Assembly: GCA_964572685.1 (NCBI GenBank)
Contig: CAZNFJ010000006.1
Location: forward strand, 1-56,873
Direction of reading: 5' to 3'
DNA length: 56,873 bases
From: UBA2653 sp964572685
Lineage (GTDB): Bacteria > Pseudomonadota > Gammaproteobacteria > Legionellales > Legionellaceae
Positions 45,487 to 55,233 of this stretch are shown piece by piece. Numbering within the stretch: position 1 is the first letter of the stretch; each line of letters begins with the position of its first letter. A model generated the notes under the pieces. The model saw nothing but the letters and a program-made list of their open reading frames with translations, did no database searches and was not told the DNA's origin. The translations under genes were made by a program, and so were the position numbers.

Positions 45487-46080
45487 ATGTTGTTGAAATA
45501 TTTTTTAGGTTTGATGCTAGGATTTTGCTCTTTTTTCGCCATTGCTGACGATTCACCTCTGTCAATGTTAAAAGGAATTAATGATGAGATTTTGCATGTT
45601 TTACAAAAGAATCAAACTAAACTGAAATCACAACCACAAATTATTGAAGCGGCAATTACCCGATATTTTATTCCTCATGTTGATACAACAGGAATGTCTC
45701 GTTCAGTATTAGGACGCCAAGCCTGGATGAAAGCCTCTACTCAAGAAAAAACACAATTTACCCATGAATTCACTCGCTTGGTTTTAAGAACTTACGCACA
45801 ACCTCTATCGAATTTCTCAGGTGAAAAAGTTACGTTTATGCCTTATAAGGCCTCCAGCGTTCCGCAATTTGCCCAGATTCAATCGGTGATCACTCGCCCA
45901 AATGGACAACGCATACCCATTAATTATCATTTGGTGAAAACGGCTCAGGGGGATTGGAAGGTCTACGATCTGAGTGTTGAGGGTGTGAGTTTGTTAAATA
46001 GTTTTAGAAATCAATTCGGGCAAGCATTGAGAAACGATAACTTGTCTTCGATTATCGCTAGAATGCATAAAAAGAACTAA
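45487..46080 (+). CDS. mlaC: Periplasmic phospholipid-binding protein MlaC
   Basis: A 197-residue soluble lipid shuttle with a signal peptide (hydrophobic residues 3-18, FFAIADD). The Tol-Tol-Ttg2 domain pattern includes RSVLGRQAWMKAS, FTRLVLRTYAQPL and the C-terminal DWKVYDLSVEGVSLLNSFR. I chose ATG at 45487 after GGGG because the longer frame overlaps mlaD and spoils the signal sequence. Confidence 0.92.
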   Translation: MLLKYFLGLMLGFCSFFAIADDSPLSMLKGINDEILHVLQKNQTKLKSQPQIIEAAITRYFIPHVDTTGMSRSVLGRQAWMKASTQEKTQFTHEFTRLVLRTYAQPLSNFSGEKVTFMPYKASSVPQFAQIQSVITRPNGQRIPINYHLVKTAQGDWKVYDLSVEGVSLLNSFRNQFGQALRNDNLSSIIARMHKKN

Positions 46081-46085
46081 TAATT

Positions 46086-46373
46086 ATGACTGACAAATTT
46101 CATTTCCAAGAAAAACAATTGACTTTCGATAATGCCTACAAGGTTTTAAAGTTGATCAAGAAATGGCTTTATCTACAAAAAAACTCACAAATTAGCTTGG
46201 ATTTATCAAGAATCGATTATATTGATAGCGCAGGAGTAGCAATCTTGGTAGAATTAAAGCGTATTACGCATGTGAATTTGAAGAAGAATTTGATTCTAAA
46301 ATGTTCTGATCAAATCATGCAAATGATTGGCTTTTATGAATTAGAAGGTTTGTTGGAAAAATCAGATGAATAG
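46086..46373 (+). CDS. mlaB: STAS-domain protein MlaB
   Basis: A 95-residue single STAS domain with ISLDLSRIDYIDSAGVAIL, the family core; the Ser of DSAG is the regulatory position. MlaB binds MlaF and stabilises the ABC complex. It overlaps ibaG by 8 bases. Confidence 0.88.
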   Translation: MTDKFHFQEKQLTFDNAYKVLKLIKKWLYLQKNSQISLDLSRIDYIDSAGVAILVELKRITHVNLKKNLILKCSDQIMQMIGFYELEGLLEKSDE

Positions 46374-46602
46374 TGAAAAGATAAGAGAAATTTTAAGTCC
46401 ACATGCCAATTGGCATGCTTTAGAAATTGAGGGTGATGGTTATCATTTTCAGATACATTGTGCGTCCTTGATTTTTGAAGGTAAAAATACGCTGGCTCGG
46501 CAACGCTACATTTATCAGTTTTTAAAAGATTATATCGCGGATGGCTCTTTACATGCAGTCGAAATTAAGGCCTATACGCCAACTGAATGGGATAAAAAAT
46601 GA
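46366..46602 (+). CDS. ibaG: BolA-family protein IbaG
   Basis: A 78-residue BolA-like protein (YrbA type). The central FEGKNTLARQRYIYQFLKD and the His-containing LHAVEIKAYTPTEW match the family, which binds Fe-S clusters with monothiol glutaredoxins. Its location between mlaB and murA is the same as in E. coli. It overlaps murA by 4 bases. Confidence 0.93.
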   Translation: MNSEKIREILSPHANWHALEIEGDGYHFQIHCASLIFEGKNTLARQRYIYQFLKDYIADGSLHAVEIKAYTPTEWDKK

Positions 46603-47861
46603 ATAAATTAAATATCATCGGCGGTCGACCTCTTCAAGGTGAGGTATTGATATCAGGAGCTAAAAATGCAGCTCTTCCAATATTGGCTGCCTCACTATTG
46701 GCCGAAGAGCAAGTGACTATCACCAATGTGCCACATTTAAGAGATGTCACGACCATGATTGAATTGCTTGGTCAGTTGGGTGCTCAGATTATTGTAGATG
46801 AACAGCTCAATATTCAAATTGATAGTAATTCAGTTAAAGAACTGGTTGCACCTTATGATTTGGTGAAAACCATGCGAGCCTCAATTTTAGTGTTAGGTCC
46901 ATTATTGGCACGACATGGTTATGCGGAAGTTTCGTTACCCGGTGGATGTGCAATTGGTGCTCGTCCGGTTGATTTTCATTTGAAAGCCCTAAAAGCCATG
47001 GGGGCAAAAATTGATGTGAAAAATGGTTATATTTATGCCAGTGTCCCTGAAGGGCGCTTGCAAGGTAAAACCATTGTTTTTGATACCGTCACCGTAACAG
47101 GCACTGAAAATATCATGATGGCGGCTACTTTGGCTTCAGGTAAAACCTTGATTAAAAATGCTGCAAAAGAACCTGAAGTGGTTGATTTGGCGAATATGCT
47201 GATTCAAATGGGTGCTTCAATCAAAGGTGCTGGAACGCATACCATTGAAATTGAAGGTGTTGAGCGTCTTCATGGTACCACTTATCAAGTATTACCAGAT
47301 AGAATTGAAGCAGGTACGTATTTGACCGCAGCAGCTATTACTCGCGGAAGTGTTGTTTTACTAAAAGTACGACCCGATCAATTGCTTTCTACTTTATGTA
47401 AATTAGAAGAAGCAGGCGCGACTATCCAGTTGGGTGAAGATTGGGTTTCGCTGGATATGCATGGCCAAAGACCTCGTTCTATTGATATTTCTACTTCACC
47501 ATATCCGGGACTTCCCACCGATATGCAAGCACAATTAATGGCTTTGAATTGTATCGCTGAGGGTACTGCAACCATTATCGAAAATATTTTTGAAAACCGT
47601 TTTATGCATGTGAGTGAATTGCAAAGAATGGGAGCACAAATTCGAATTAATGGAAATTCAGCTATGGTCACGGGCGTAGAGAAATTATCAGGAGCTCCTG
47701 TCATGGCAACCGATTTACGAGCTTCAGCAGGTCTAGTTTTAGCAGCATTAGCAGCAGAAGGGGAGACCTTGATTGAAAGAGTTTATCATGTTGATAGGGG
47801 CTATGAACGCATCGAAGAAAAATTACGAGCACTGGGCGCTGAAATAAAACGGTGTGATTAA
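46599..47861 (+). CDS. murA: UDP-GlcNAc enolpyruvyl transferase MurA
   Basis: A 420-residue enzyme for the first committed step of peptidoglycan synthesis. The catalytic Cys is in PGGCAIGARPVDFH near residue 115, the typical site alkylated by fosfomycin. The N-terminal GGRPLQGEVLISGAKNAALP and C-terminal TDLRASAGLVLAALAAEG also match. It ends sharing its last base with the next start. Confidence 0.97.
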   Translation: MNKLNIIGGRPLQGEVLISGAKNAALPILAASLLAEEQVTITNVPHLRDVTTMIELLGQLGAQIIVDEQLNIQIDSNSVKELVAPYDLVKTMRASILVLGPLLARHGYAEVSLPGGCAIGARPVDFHLKALKAMGAKIDVKNGYIYASVPEGRLQGKTIVFDTVTVTGTENIMMAATLASGKTLIKNAAKEPEVVDLANMLIQMGASIKGAGTHTIEIEGVERLHGTTYQVLPDRIEAGTYLTAAAITRGSVVLLKVRPDQLLSTLCKLEEAGATIQLGEDWVSLDMHGQRPRSIDISTSPYPGLPTDMQAQLMALNCIAEGTATIIENIFENRFMHVSELQRMGAQIRINGNSAMVTGVEKLSGAPVMATDLRASAGLVLAALAAEGETLIERVYHVDRGYERIEEKLRALGAEIKRCD

Positions 47862-48598
47862 TGAATCATTTTGAATTAGAGGCTTACCTCAATGATTTAC
47901 TTCAGGTGCCACTTTTTAATGATTATGCACCAAATGGTATACAAATTGAAGGTAAACCTTTTATTCAAAAAATTGCAACGGCAGTAACTGCATCACTTGA
48001 AGTCATCCAAAAAGCAATTGAGTTAGAAGCAGATGCATTATTGGTGCATCATGGCTATTTCTGGAAAGGCGAGAATTCGGTCATTAGGGGAATGAAAAAA
48101 ACGCGCATAGCCTCTTTACTGTTACATGAGATGAACTTATTCGCTTATCATTTACCCTTAGACGCCTATGAATCCTTTGGAAACAATGCCAGCATGGGAC
48201 AGCGCATAGGTGCGGATGTGAGCGAAATTTCTAATTTATTATGGTTTGGTGATTTAAAAAATGATTCCGCTCCCTCCAACTTTCTGAAACAACTTAAAAT
48301 GGTCTATGGTCCACAAGTGCAGGCCGTGATCACAACAGAAAATCCTATTCAGCGTATAGCCTGGTGTACAGGTGCTGCGCAAGATTATTTTGAACAAGCA
48401 ATTGCAAAAGGGATTGATGCTTTTATTACTGGTGAGTATTCAGAACGTAGTTATCACTTAGCCAAAGAGTCAAAAGTTAATTTTTTTGCCGCAGGGCACC
48501 ATGCAACCGAAAAAGATGGCATTCGGTTTTTAGGTGAGCATTTATCAGAAAAATTTAGTTTAAATCATTACTTTATTGATGAAGACAATCCATTTTGA
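47861..48598 (+). CDS. Nif3-like dinuclear metal-centre protein (YbgI family)
   Basis: A 245-residue protein with the DUF34/Nif3 signature: an N-terminal DYAPNGIQIEG, then LVHHGYFWKG, ANNASMG-type segment NNASMGQRIG, and the C-terminal FAAGHHATEKDGIRFLGEHL with metal His and Glu. The family is proposed to act as a GTP cyclohydrolase-like or DNA-repair hydrolase, but its role is not settled. Its ATG overlaps the murA stop by one base. Confidence 0.92.
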   Translation: MNHFELEAYLNDLLQVPLFNDYAPNGIQIEGKPFIQKIATAVTASLEVIQKAIELEADALLVHHGYFWKGENSVIRGMKKTRIASLLLHEMNLFAYHLPLDAYESFGNNASMGQRIGADVSEISNLLWFGDLKNDSAPSNFLKQLKMVYGPQVQAVITTENPIQRIAWCTGAAQDYFEQAIAKGIDAFITGEYSERSYHLAKESKVNFFAAGHHATEKDGIRFLGEHLSEKFSLNHYFIDEDNPF

Positions 48599-48646
48599 TG
48601 TTATATTATTAAAAGCTTAAACTGAACAGGGATTTTGTGAAGTTTT

Positions 48647-49738
48647 ATGAGGTCTTATTTACTTATTACATATGCTTTTGTCGGTTTTCTATTGTGTAGT
48701 TGCGATTGGAAATCTCGCTCATCTAATGACAATGAAGTGAAAGTTTTACCCATTCGTTCTTACATTGCTCCTTATCAAAAAGAATTCATTGGTTTATTGA
48801 AACCGGTTCGAAAAGTTACCTTGAGAGCGCGTGTAGAAGGATTTTTGGAAAGGCGTCTATTCAATGAAGGTGATTTTGTTAAACAAAATGAAGTGCTGTT
48901 TACCATTGATAAAAAACCATTTCAAGCGCAACTTTTATCAGCAAAAGGAGCCTTAGAACAAGCTAAAGCTAATTTGGCCTTTGAAGAGGTACAATACAAA
49001 CGTTATCAGCAACTGGTGACTCATCAAAATATTTCCAAATCTCAATACGATGGACAATACGCTAAATATCTTGAAGCATTGGGGCAAGTTGATAGCGCTC
49101 AGGGTCAATATGATCAGGCCGCTCTTAATTTAAGCTATTGTTCTGTATTTGCTCCAATGGCCGGACAAGTCGGTAAGGCTTATGTGGATGTTGGAAACCT
49201 GGTGAGCGGTGCGAATAAAACCGAATTGGTCACTTTGGTGCAATTGGATCCTTTGCGAGTTGAATTCAATCCTTCAACATCCGATATCTATGAATTTGTA
49301 AAATACAAAGCTAATAAGCCTTTTCCAGTTGAAGTGACGTTACCAAAGTTTAAAAAATTAAAATGGAAAGGGGTGGTGGATTTTTATGATAATATGATGA
49401 ATATCAATACCTCCACATTATTGCTTCGTACCACCATTATCAATGAACAATTATTGTTACGTCCTGATCTATATGTCAAAGTTAAAGTCACACTCGATCC
49501 CAAGCATGTTTTTACATTGATTCCCAATGCTTTTATTACTGATATTCAAGGGATTCAGCAAGTGATGGTTGTTGATTCTCATCACAAAGTTCAGTGGCGT
49601 GTGGTTAAAACGGGAGCAATGATTAAAGATAAGGTCATTATTGAAGCGGGTATTGAAAAAGGTGATAGTCTTATTATCGACCAAAATCTTCCTCTGAAGG
49701 AAGGCAGTTTGGTTAAACCTTTGATGAGTAAAGTATAA
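48647..49738 (+). CDS. RND efflux periplasmic adaptor (lipoprotein)
   Basis: A 363-residue membrane-fusion protein of the AcrA/MexA type with a lipobox (GFLLCSC). The domains follow the usual order: barrel-sandwich start VTLRARVEGFLERR, hairpin coiled coil at about residues 100-165, AGQVGKAYVDVGNLV, then beta-barrel and membrane-proximal domains. It connects the inner-membrane pump to an outer-membrane channel. Its stop codon overlaps the pump start by one base. Confidence 0.93.
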   Translation: MRSYLLITYAFVGFLLCSCDWKSRSSNDNEVKVLPIRSYIAPYQKEFIGLLKPVRKVTLRARVEGFLERRLFNEGDFVKQNEVLFTIDKKPFQAQLLSAKGALEQAKANLAFEEVQYKRYQQLVTHQNISKSQYDGQYAKYLEALGQVDSAQGQYDQAALNLSYCSVFAPMAGQVGKAYVDVGNLVSGANKTELVTLVQLDPLRVEFNPSTSDIYEFVKYKANKPFPVEVTLPKFKKLKWKGVVDFYDNMMNINTSTLLLRTTIINEQLLLRPDLYVKVKVTLDPKHVFTLIPNAFITDIQGIQQVMVVDSHHKVQWRVVKTGAMIKDKVIIEAGIEKGDSLIIDQNLPLKEGSLVKPLMSKV

Positions 49739-52700
49739 TGATTGATTTTTTTATTAAAAGACCAATATTTGCGATGGTCATTGCTATTTTAATGGTATTT
49801 GTCGGTTTATTATGTCTTGCCACCTTACCTATTGCACAGTTTCCGGATATTGTCCCACCACAAATCCAGGTGAACACCCAGTATATCGGCGCTGATTCAC
49901 AAACGGTTTCTGATTCAGTGACAACCCCTCTGGAACGAGCCATTAATGGGGTTCATGGCATGACCTATATGAGCTCATCCAGTAATAATTTAGGTTACTC
50001 AATGATAACGATAAACTTTTTACCAGGTTATAATATTAGTGTTGCTTCTTCAGATGTTTTTGCTAATGTATCCAATACCACAGCCAAATTGCCTCAATTT
50101 GTAAACCAAACAGGGATTACCGTCCAAAAAGTTTCTAAAAATATGGTACTGGTGGTGAATTTGATTTCCAATAATAAACAGTATGATAGTAAGTTTTTAA
50201 GTAACTACGCAGAAATCAATATTGTACCTGTTTTAAAAAGAATTTATGGCGTTGGTGACGTGAAAAATTATGGTTTATTACAGTATGCCATTCGTATTTG
50301 GCTCGATCCGGACAAAATGGCAAGTTTAAAACTGATGCCTGAAGATGTGATTAATGCTATTAAAGAACAAAACCAACAGTCGGCTTTTGGTATTTTAGCT
50401 CAGCCCCCAAGTGCAGAGAAAAACCCCTATCAAATTCAACTAATTAGCCAGGGATTATTAAAACATCCAAAACAGTATGAAGAAATTATTTTAAAGACCA
50501 GCGATGATGGCAAAATGGTTCGTGTTAAAGATGTCGCTCGGGTGGAATTGGGTGCGCAAAATTATGATACAGCTTCAAAATTGAATGAAGGACCAACAGC
50601 CACAGTGGGTATATACCAATATCCAGGATCCAATGCCGTTGATATTGCTAAACATATTCATCAGGAAATGCAAGTTTTGAAAAAGCAGTTTCCTCCAGGT
50701 ATGGATTATTCCATTGTTTATGATACCACCTTGTTTGTAAAAGAATCTTTAAAAGAAGTACTTATTACTTTATTGGAAGCAATGGTTTTGGTTTTCTTGG
50801 TTGTTTATGTTTTTTTACAAAATTTCCGAACCACCTTGATTCCTTGTATTGCCATCCCGGTTTCTTTAATTGGAACCTTCATTTTCTTTGCCATGTTTGG
50901 TTTTTCGATCAATACCTTAAGTTTGCTGGGATTGGTATTAGCGATTGGCTTGGTAGTAGATGATGCCATTGTAGTTGTTGAGAATGTTGAGCGCAAGATT
51001 GAGGAAGGTATCACCGATATCAAAAAAGCAACCCTTTTAGCGACCGAAGAGGTTAAAGGCCCCATCATCGCCACGACTTTAATATTATTGGCCGTCTTTG
51101 TGCCGGTTGCCTTTATTCCCGGAATAACTGGCATGTTGTATAATCAATTTGCACTTGCGATTGCTTTTTCAGTGGGTCTTTCAGGCATTAACTCATTAAC
51201 CTTAAGTCCTGCACTTTGTGGAATGTTGCTCAAGGCACGTCAGGTACAAGAACATCATGATGGCTGGCGTTATGTATTTGAAAGGTCCTTCAAAAAATTA
51301 ATACAGTGGTATCGAAATAAATTGGATTGGGTCTTGCTACATAAGGCAAAAATGCTGATGATTTTTGCAGGTCTCATTGTTTTGATGTTCATTTTGGTGA
51401 GCCAAATTCCAAAGGCATTTTTACCCGAAGAAGATCAGGGCTATTTGATCATCAATGTTTCAAAACCTGATGGTTATAACGTCTATTCTATGGAACAAAT
51501 ATTCTCTCAAATTTATCAAACACTCAAAAAAACCGATGGTGTGAGTGATGCCGTTGAAATCATGGGATTAAATGTTGTCGATCAAATCAACCAACCCAAT
51601 AATGGGGTTATTTTTACGATTTTAAAACCCTGGGAAGAGCGTTCTAAAAACAACTTAAGCTCCTTTAGAATTGCCAAAAGTTTACAACAGCAATTATCAA
51701 CGATTCCTGAAGCGCAAATAACTGTGATGAATGCACCCTCCATTCCTGGTTTATCAACTGTTGGCGGATTTCAATTTGTGATTGAAGATAAAAACTATCA
51801 AGGCACTGAGAAACTTTATGAAGCAGTTCAATCACTGGTGAAGGAAAGTCGTCATGAAAAGGGAATTGCTTACATCACTTCAAATTTTTCTTTGAAAAGC
51901 CCTGCTTTGTATTTAGATATTGATAGAAACAAAGCCAAGGCATTAAAAGTGAGTATCAACGCCATTAATCAAACTTTGCAAGCTTATTTTGGCGCATACT
52001 TTGTGAATAATTTTACTAATTTTGGACAAGTGTTGAGGGTCATGATTCAATCAAAACCCAATCTTCGCTTGAAACAAGATGATCTCGAACGTGTTTATGT
52101 TCGCAATGAAACAGGTGATATGGTGCCTGTTTCGGCATTTACTCAAATATCTTATAAAAAAAATGCCTACAACATACCACATTATAATTTATACACTTCT
52201 GCGATGATTTTAGGTGCAGTTAATCAGAATGTATCAACGGGTGAAGCCATTCAATTAATTGATAAAATTTGTCAAAAAGTATTGCCAAAAGGGATGGAAA
52301 AAGCGTGGATTGGAATTGTTGATGCGCAAATTAAGGCCGGGAACATCGCGCTGTTGGTCTTTGCCTTATGTCTCATTTTTGTATTCTTGTTCTTGTCAGC
52401 CTTGTATGAAAGTTGGTCCATGCCATTTATGATTTTAATGGTCACCCCGTTGGCAATTTTAGGGGCTATGCTTGGTTTATGGATACGTCAATTACCACTC
52501 GATGTTTTTGGACAGGTGGGTTTGATATTATTAATTGGTTTGGCTGCTAAAAATGCTATCTTGATTGTTGAATTTGCCAAGGAAGAACAAGAAAAGCATG
52601 ATACGGGTATTGTGGATGCGATTATTAAGGCGGCTATTTTGCGTTTGCGCCCCATATTAATGACAGCTTTTGCCTTTATCTTTGGCGTGATTCCTTTGGT

Positions 52701-52863
52701 GATTGCTAATGGTGCGGGTGCTATGAGCCGTCAATCGGTTGGAACAACGGTATTATTCGGCATGTTGTTGGCGACTTTTTTAACACTATTTATGATTCCA
52801 GTGTTTTATGTTTACATTGAAACATTCCGAGAAAGAAGAAAAAGTTCTCGATCGCACGATTGA
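49738..52863 (+). CDS. RND multidrug efflux transporter (HAE-1 type)
   Basis: A 1041-residue pump with the 12-helix RND layout and two large periplasmic loops. The proton-relay motif GLVVDDAIVVVENVER is in helix 4 (two Asp), and the N-terminal FFIKRPIFAMVIAILM is typical. The second half repeats the fold (GLILLIGLAAKNAILIVEFAKE). It forms a tripartite pump with the preceding adaptor and an outer-membrane TolC-like protein that is not encoded here. Substrates probably include bile-like or host-derived amphiphiles and drugs, which is inferred from the family. Confidence 0.95.
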   Translation: MIDFFIKRPIFAMVIAILMVFVGLLCLATLPIAQFPDIVPPQIQVNTQYIGADSQTVSDSVTTPLERAINGVHGMTYMSSSSNNLGYSMITINFLPGYNISVASSDVFANVSNTTAKLPQFVNQTGITVQKVSKNMVLVVNLISNNKQYDSKFLSNYAEINIVPVLKRIYGVGDVKNYGLLQYAIRIWLDPDKMASLKLMPEDVINAIKEQNQQSAFGILAQPPSAEKNPYQIQLISQGLLKHPKQYEEIILKTSDDGKMVRVKDVARVELGAQNYDTASKLNEGPTATVGIYQYPGSNAVDIAKHIHQEMQVLKKQFPPGMDYSIVYDTTLFVKESLKEVLITLLEAMVLVFLVVYVFLQNFRTTLIPCIAIPVSLIGTFIFFAMFGFSINTLSLLGLVLAIGLVVDDAIVVVENVERKIEEGITDIKKATLLATEEVKGPIIATTLILLAVFVPVAFIPGITGMLYNQFALAIAFSVGLSGINSLTLSPALCGMLLKARQVQEHHDGWRYVFERSFKKLIQWYRNKLDWVLLHKAKMLMIFAGLIVLMFILVSQIPKAFLPEEDQGYLIINVSKPDGYNVYSMEQIFSQIYQTLKKTDGVSDAVEIMGLNVVDQINQPNNGVIFTILKPWEERSKNNLSSFRIAKSLQQQLSTIPEAQITVMNAPSIPGLSTVGGFQFVIEDKNYQGTEKLYEAVQSLVKESRHEKGIAYITSNFSLKSPALYLDIDRNKAKALKVSINAINQTLQAYFGAYFVNNFTNFGQVLRVMIQSKPNLRLKQDDLERVYVRNETGDMVPVSAFTQISYKKNAYNIPHYNLYTSAMILGAVNQNVSTGEAIQLIDKICQKVLPKGMEKAWIGIVDAQIKAGNIALLVFALCLIFVFLFLSALYESWSMPFMILMVTPLAILGAMLGLWIRQLPLDVFGQVGLILLIGLAAKNAILIVEFAKEEQEKHDTGIVDAIIKAAILRLRPILMTAFAFIFGVIPLVIANGAGAMSRQSVGTTVLFGMLLATFLTLFMIPVFYVYIETFRERRKSSRSHD

Positions 52864-52870
52864 GAACTTT
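52841..52870 (-). terminator. Terminator for the minus-strand gene, overlapping the pump gene end
   Basis: The arms AAAGTTCTCGATCG and CGATTGAGAACTTT (with one G-T pair) form a 14-bp stem with a short loop. Read on the minus strand the hairpin is followed by TTTTTCTTCTTTCTC, so it should end transcription of the gene at 52887-53570. On the plus strand it lacks a T-run. It overlaps the last codons of the pump gene. Confidence 0.6.
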
Positions 52871-52886
52871 AAGATTTGAATATCTC

Positions 52887-53570
52887 TTATATTGGTGAGT
52901 TTGAACGAGTGCTTGATGGTAAAGAACTAGTGTCACTAGAATTATCAAAAAAACTGAAATATTTATTTTCAGGAGATTTTAGTGATTCCAAGGAGGATTC
53001 TTCTTCTGGTATCGATTCTAATTGTTCTCGAATGGGCTTGACTTTTGAATGTTCATCTTCAGAATCTGAGTCATTAAATTCAGCACTGGTAAATAACTCT
53101 TGTGCAATAGCAATTTCATTAGAATTTTCTGGATAAGATTCATTTTCAAGATTTGTTTCATTAGAAAAAAACGTATTAAATAATGCTTCATAAGTTTGAG
53201 GATTGAGTATTTTGCTGTTAGCTAGTTCTCTTAATCCTTCAATAAATTCTAAGTTATTTTTTAATGCTAAAATGAGAACAAATTTTTCTTGGTCATATAA
53301 GTCATGCGCAATAAGTATAGATTTAATTTCTAAAAACTGAGATATGTGCGTATGAAAGTTTTTTTGAAGTTTGGGTTCGATAAAATACTGGAAATAATAT
53401 CGGGTAATCCACCAGCTATTTAGATAAGCCGTTAGAAACTCAATTGCGTTGGGTGCTTTGGGCGCATTTAAAATTTGAGTAAGATTGGTAAAATGAAATA
53501 GATACTTAAACCAGCTTTCTTTCCAATTTTTTTGAATATCTGGAAGGGTATCTTCAAATTTTGAGTACAT
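52887..53570 (-). CDS. Unknown protein with acidic Ser-rich tail
   Basis: A 227-residue protein. The N-terminal 135 residues are predicted helical and aromatic-rich (WWITRYYFQYFIEPK). The C-terminal 90 residues are acidic and low-complexity (DSDSEDEHSK, SIPEEESSLE) and end in SLPSSTRSNSPI. The segment ELFTSAEFN at residues 158-166 resembles the repeat LFNSAEFN of the protein at 37529. No signal peptide. Acidic/serine tails occur in type IV secreted effectors of Legionellales; that is inference here. Confidence 0.7.
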   Translation of the reverse strand: MYSKFEDTLPDIQKNWKESWFKYLFHFTNLTQILNAPKAPNAIEFLTAYLNSWWITRYYFQYFIEPKLQKNFHTHISQFLEIKSILIAHDLYDQEKFVLILALKNNLEFIEGLRELANSKILNPQTYEALFNTFFSNETNLENESYPENSNEIAIAQELFTSAEFNDSDSEDEHSKVKPIREQLESIPEEESSLESLKSPENKYFSFFDNSSDTSSLPSSTRSNSPI

Positions 53571-53640
53571 GGTATAATTCTTCTCTTAAAGTAAACAACT
53601 AAAACATTGTAATTGTTTTTTAACATCTAAGCTAATCATT

Positions 53641-55101
53641 TTAATTTTTTTCAGGAAATAATGCGTTGAAATCATCCAACGAACTGGATGTCCACTTTTT
53701 ATTTTTGTCTTTTGAGAACTTTAAAAAATAGTAGCCAACGGTTGGAATAATCAGGCATAAACAACCAATATAAAATGCTACCATGTATTCTATTTCATGG
53801 TTCGTAGCAAGAAGAATCAAAAAAATAACCATGCTCACTATTGCGATGATGGGGTTAATCGCGGACCCGGGGGCTTTGTATTTTAATTGTTCGGGCGTGT
53901 ATCCGCGTGCAATGATGATTTTTCTAAAATTTATTTGTGCCCAACATAAAGCAATCCAGGAGTAAGTCCCTGTAAAACCAGAAACCAATAATAATGCAAT
54001 ATAAAGTTTAGAGCGCCCAAAGAAAAAACTGAGGGCAAGCAAACCCCAAATCGATAACATGGTGGCAATGGCGGCGTAATGTGGTACTGCATTTTGATTG
54101 AGTTTTGCAAAAGCTTTGGGGGCCATTCCAAGTCTAGCTAGGGCATTCAGGGTGCGAATGGTACTATAAATGCCTGAATTCGATGAAGATATGGCTGCAG
54201 CAAGGGTGACAAAACTGATGACACTTGCTAAAGAATTTAAATGATACATTTTAAATGCATCAGCAAAAACGGAGTTATTGGTATTGGCTTGATACCAAGG
54301 AAAAATCAGTACTAAGCATAAAACGGGAAAGATATAAATTAGTAGAATTCGAAAAGTGACACTTCTGATAGCATGGGGAATCATTCTTGCCGGATCAATG
54401 GATTCGCCAGCAGTCAGTCCAATAATTTCTGAACCTTGATAGTTGACAAGTAATAAAACCATGCCAGAAAAAAACGGCAACCAGCCATTGGGAAAAAAAC
54501 CGCCTTGCCCACTAATGAACTTAGCTTTTAATATATGATGTGTACCATTGGGAATGATATTAAAAAATATCATGAGTGCTACTATACAAAATAAAATCAA
54601 ACAAAGAATTTTAATTAAGGACAACCAAAATTCAATTTCGCCAAAAGTCCCCACTTTAGCCGTATTGATATAAGTGATGATGCAGCCAAATAGTAATGCC
54701 CATATATAACCGCTAATATGAGTAAAAAATTCCATGATAATACCGCCTGCAAGGCATTCTGCTGGAATATAAACGGCCCAACTGATCCAATATGCCCATC
54801 CAACGCCACAGGCCAATGTTGGTGAAATAAAATCTGCGGTATAATTAATAAATGAGCCACCTACGGGCATTGAAACGGCTAATTCACCTAAACATTGCAT
54901 GGTGACTAATATAATGAGGCCGGTAAGAATATAAGCCAGACAAATTGCAGGTCCAATTTGGTGTATCAAAGCACCTGAGCCAAGAAAATAACCGGACCCG
55001 ATAATACCACCTAATGAGATTAATTGAATATGTCGAGCTTTAAGAGCACGTCGAAAGTCACCTGGCTGTGTTTCATGAGTTTGCTTGCTATTATTATTCA
55101 C
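53641..55101 (-). CDS. APC-superfamily amino-acid permease
   Basis: A 486-residue transporter with 12 predicted helices. The first helix has the GGIIGSGYFLGSG unwound Gly-rich motif for substrate binding, followed by the CLGELAVSMPVGGSF loop typical of the AAT family (LysP, CycA, AnsP type). The N-terminal cytosolic tail RRALKARHIQLISLGG is also typical. The amino acid imported cannot be told. It fits a lifestyle built on host amino acids, with sdaA and polyamine uptake. Confidence 0.92.
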   Translation of the reverse strand: MNNNSKQTHETQPGDFRRALKARHIQLISLGGIIGSGYFLGSGALIHQIGPAICLAYILTGLIILVTMQCLGELAVSMPVGGSFINYTADFISPTLACGVGWAYWISWAVYIPAECLAGGIIMEFFTHISGYIWALLFGCIITYINTAKVGTFGEIEFWLSLIKILCLILFCIVALMIFFNIIPNGTHHILKAKFISGQGGFFPNGWLPFFSGMVLLLVNYQGSEIIGLTAGESIDPARMIPHAIRSVTFRILLIYIFPVLCLVLIFPWYQANTNNSVFADAFKMYHLNSLASVISFVTLAAAISSSNSGIYSTIRTLNALARLGMAPKAFAKLNQNAVPHYAAIATMLSIWGLLALSFFFGRSKLYIALLLVSGFTGTYSWIALCWAQINFRKIIIARGYTPEQLKYKAPGSAINPIIAIVSMVIFLILLATNHEIEYMVAFYIGCLCLIIPTVGYYFLKFSKDKNKKWTSSSLDDFNALFPEKN

Positions 55102-55233
55102 GTGATTATTAGGTGGTTTGAAAACAAAAACTGATTTTAATCAATTTTTGTAAATTGTCTAGAATATAATTTTTATTTGAACAAATTTTTAAGATAAAAT
55201 AAAGTTAATTTTTAATTAATTGGTTGACAACGG

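Noticed and set aside
55224..55229. TTGACA just before the gene at 55234
   Set aside because: It ends 4 bases before the start codon, so it cannot be the -35 of that gene.
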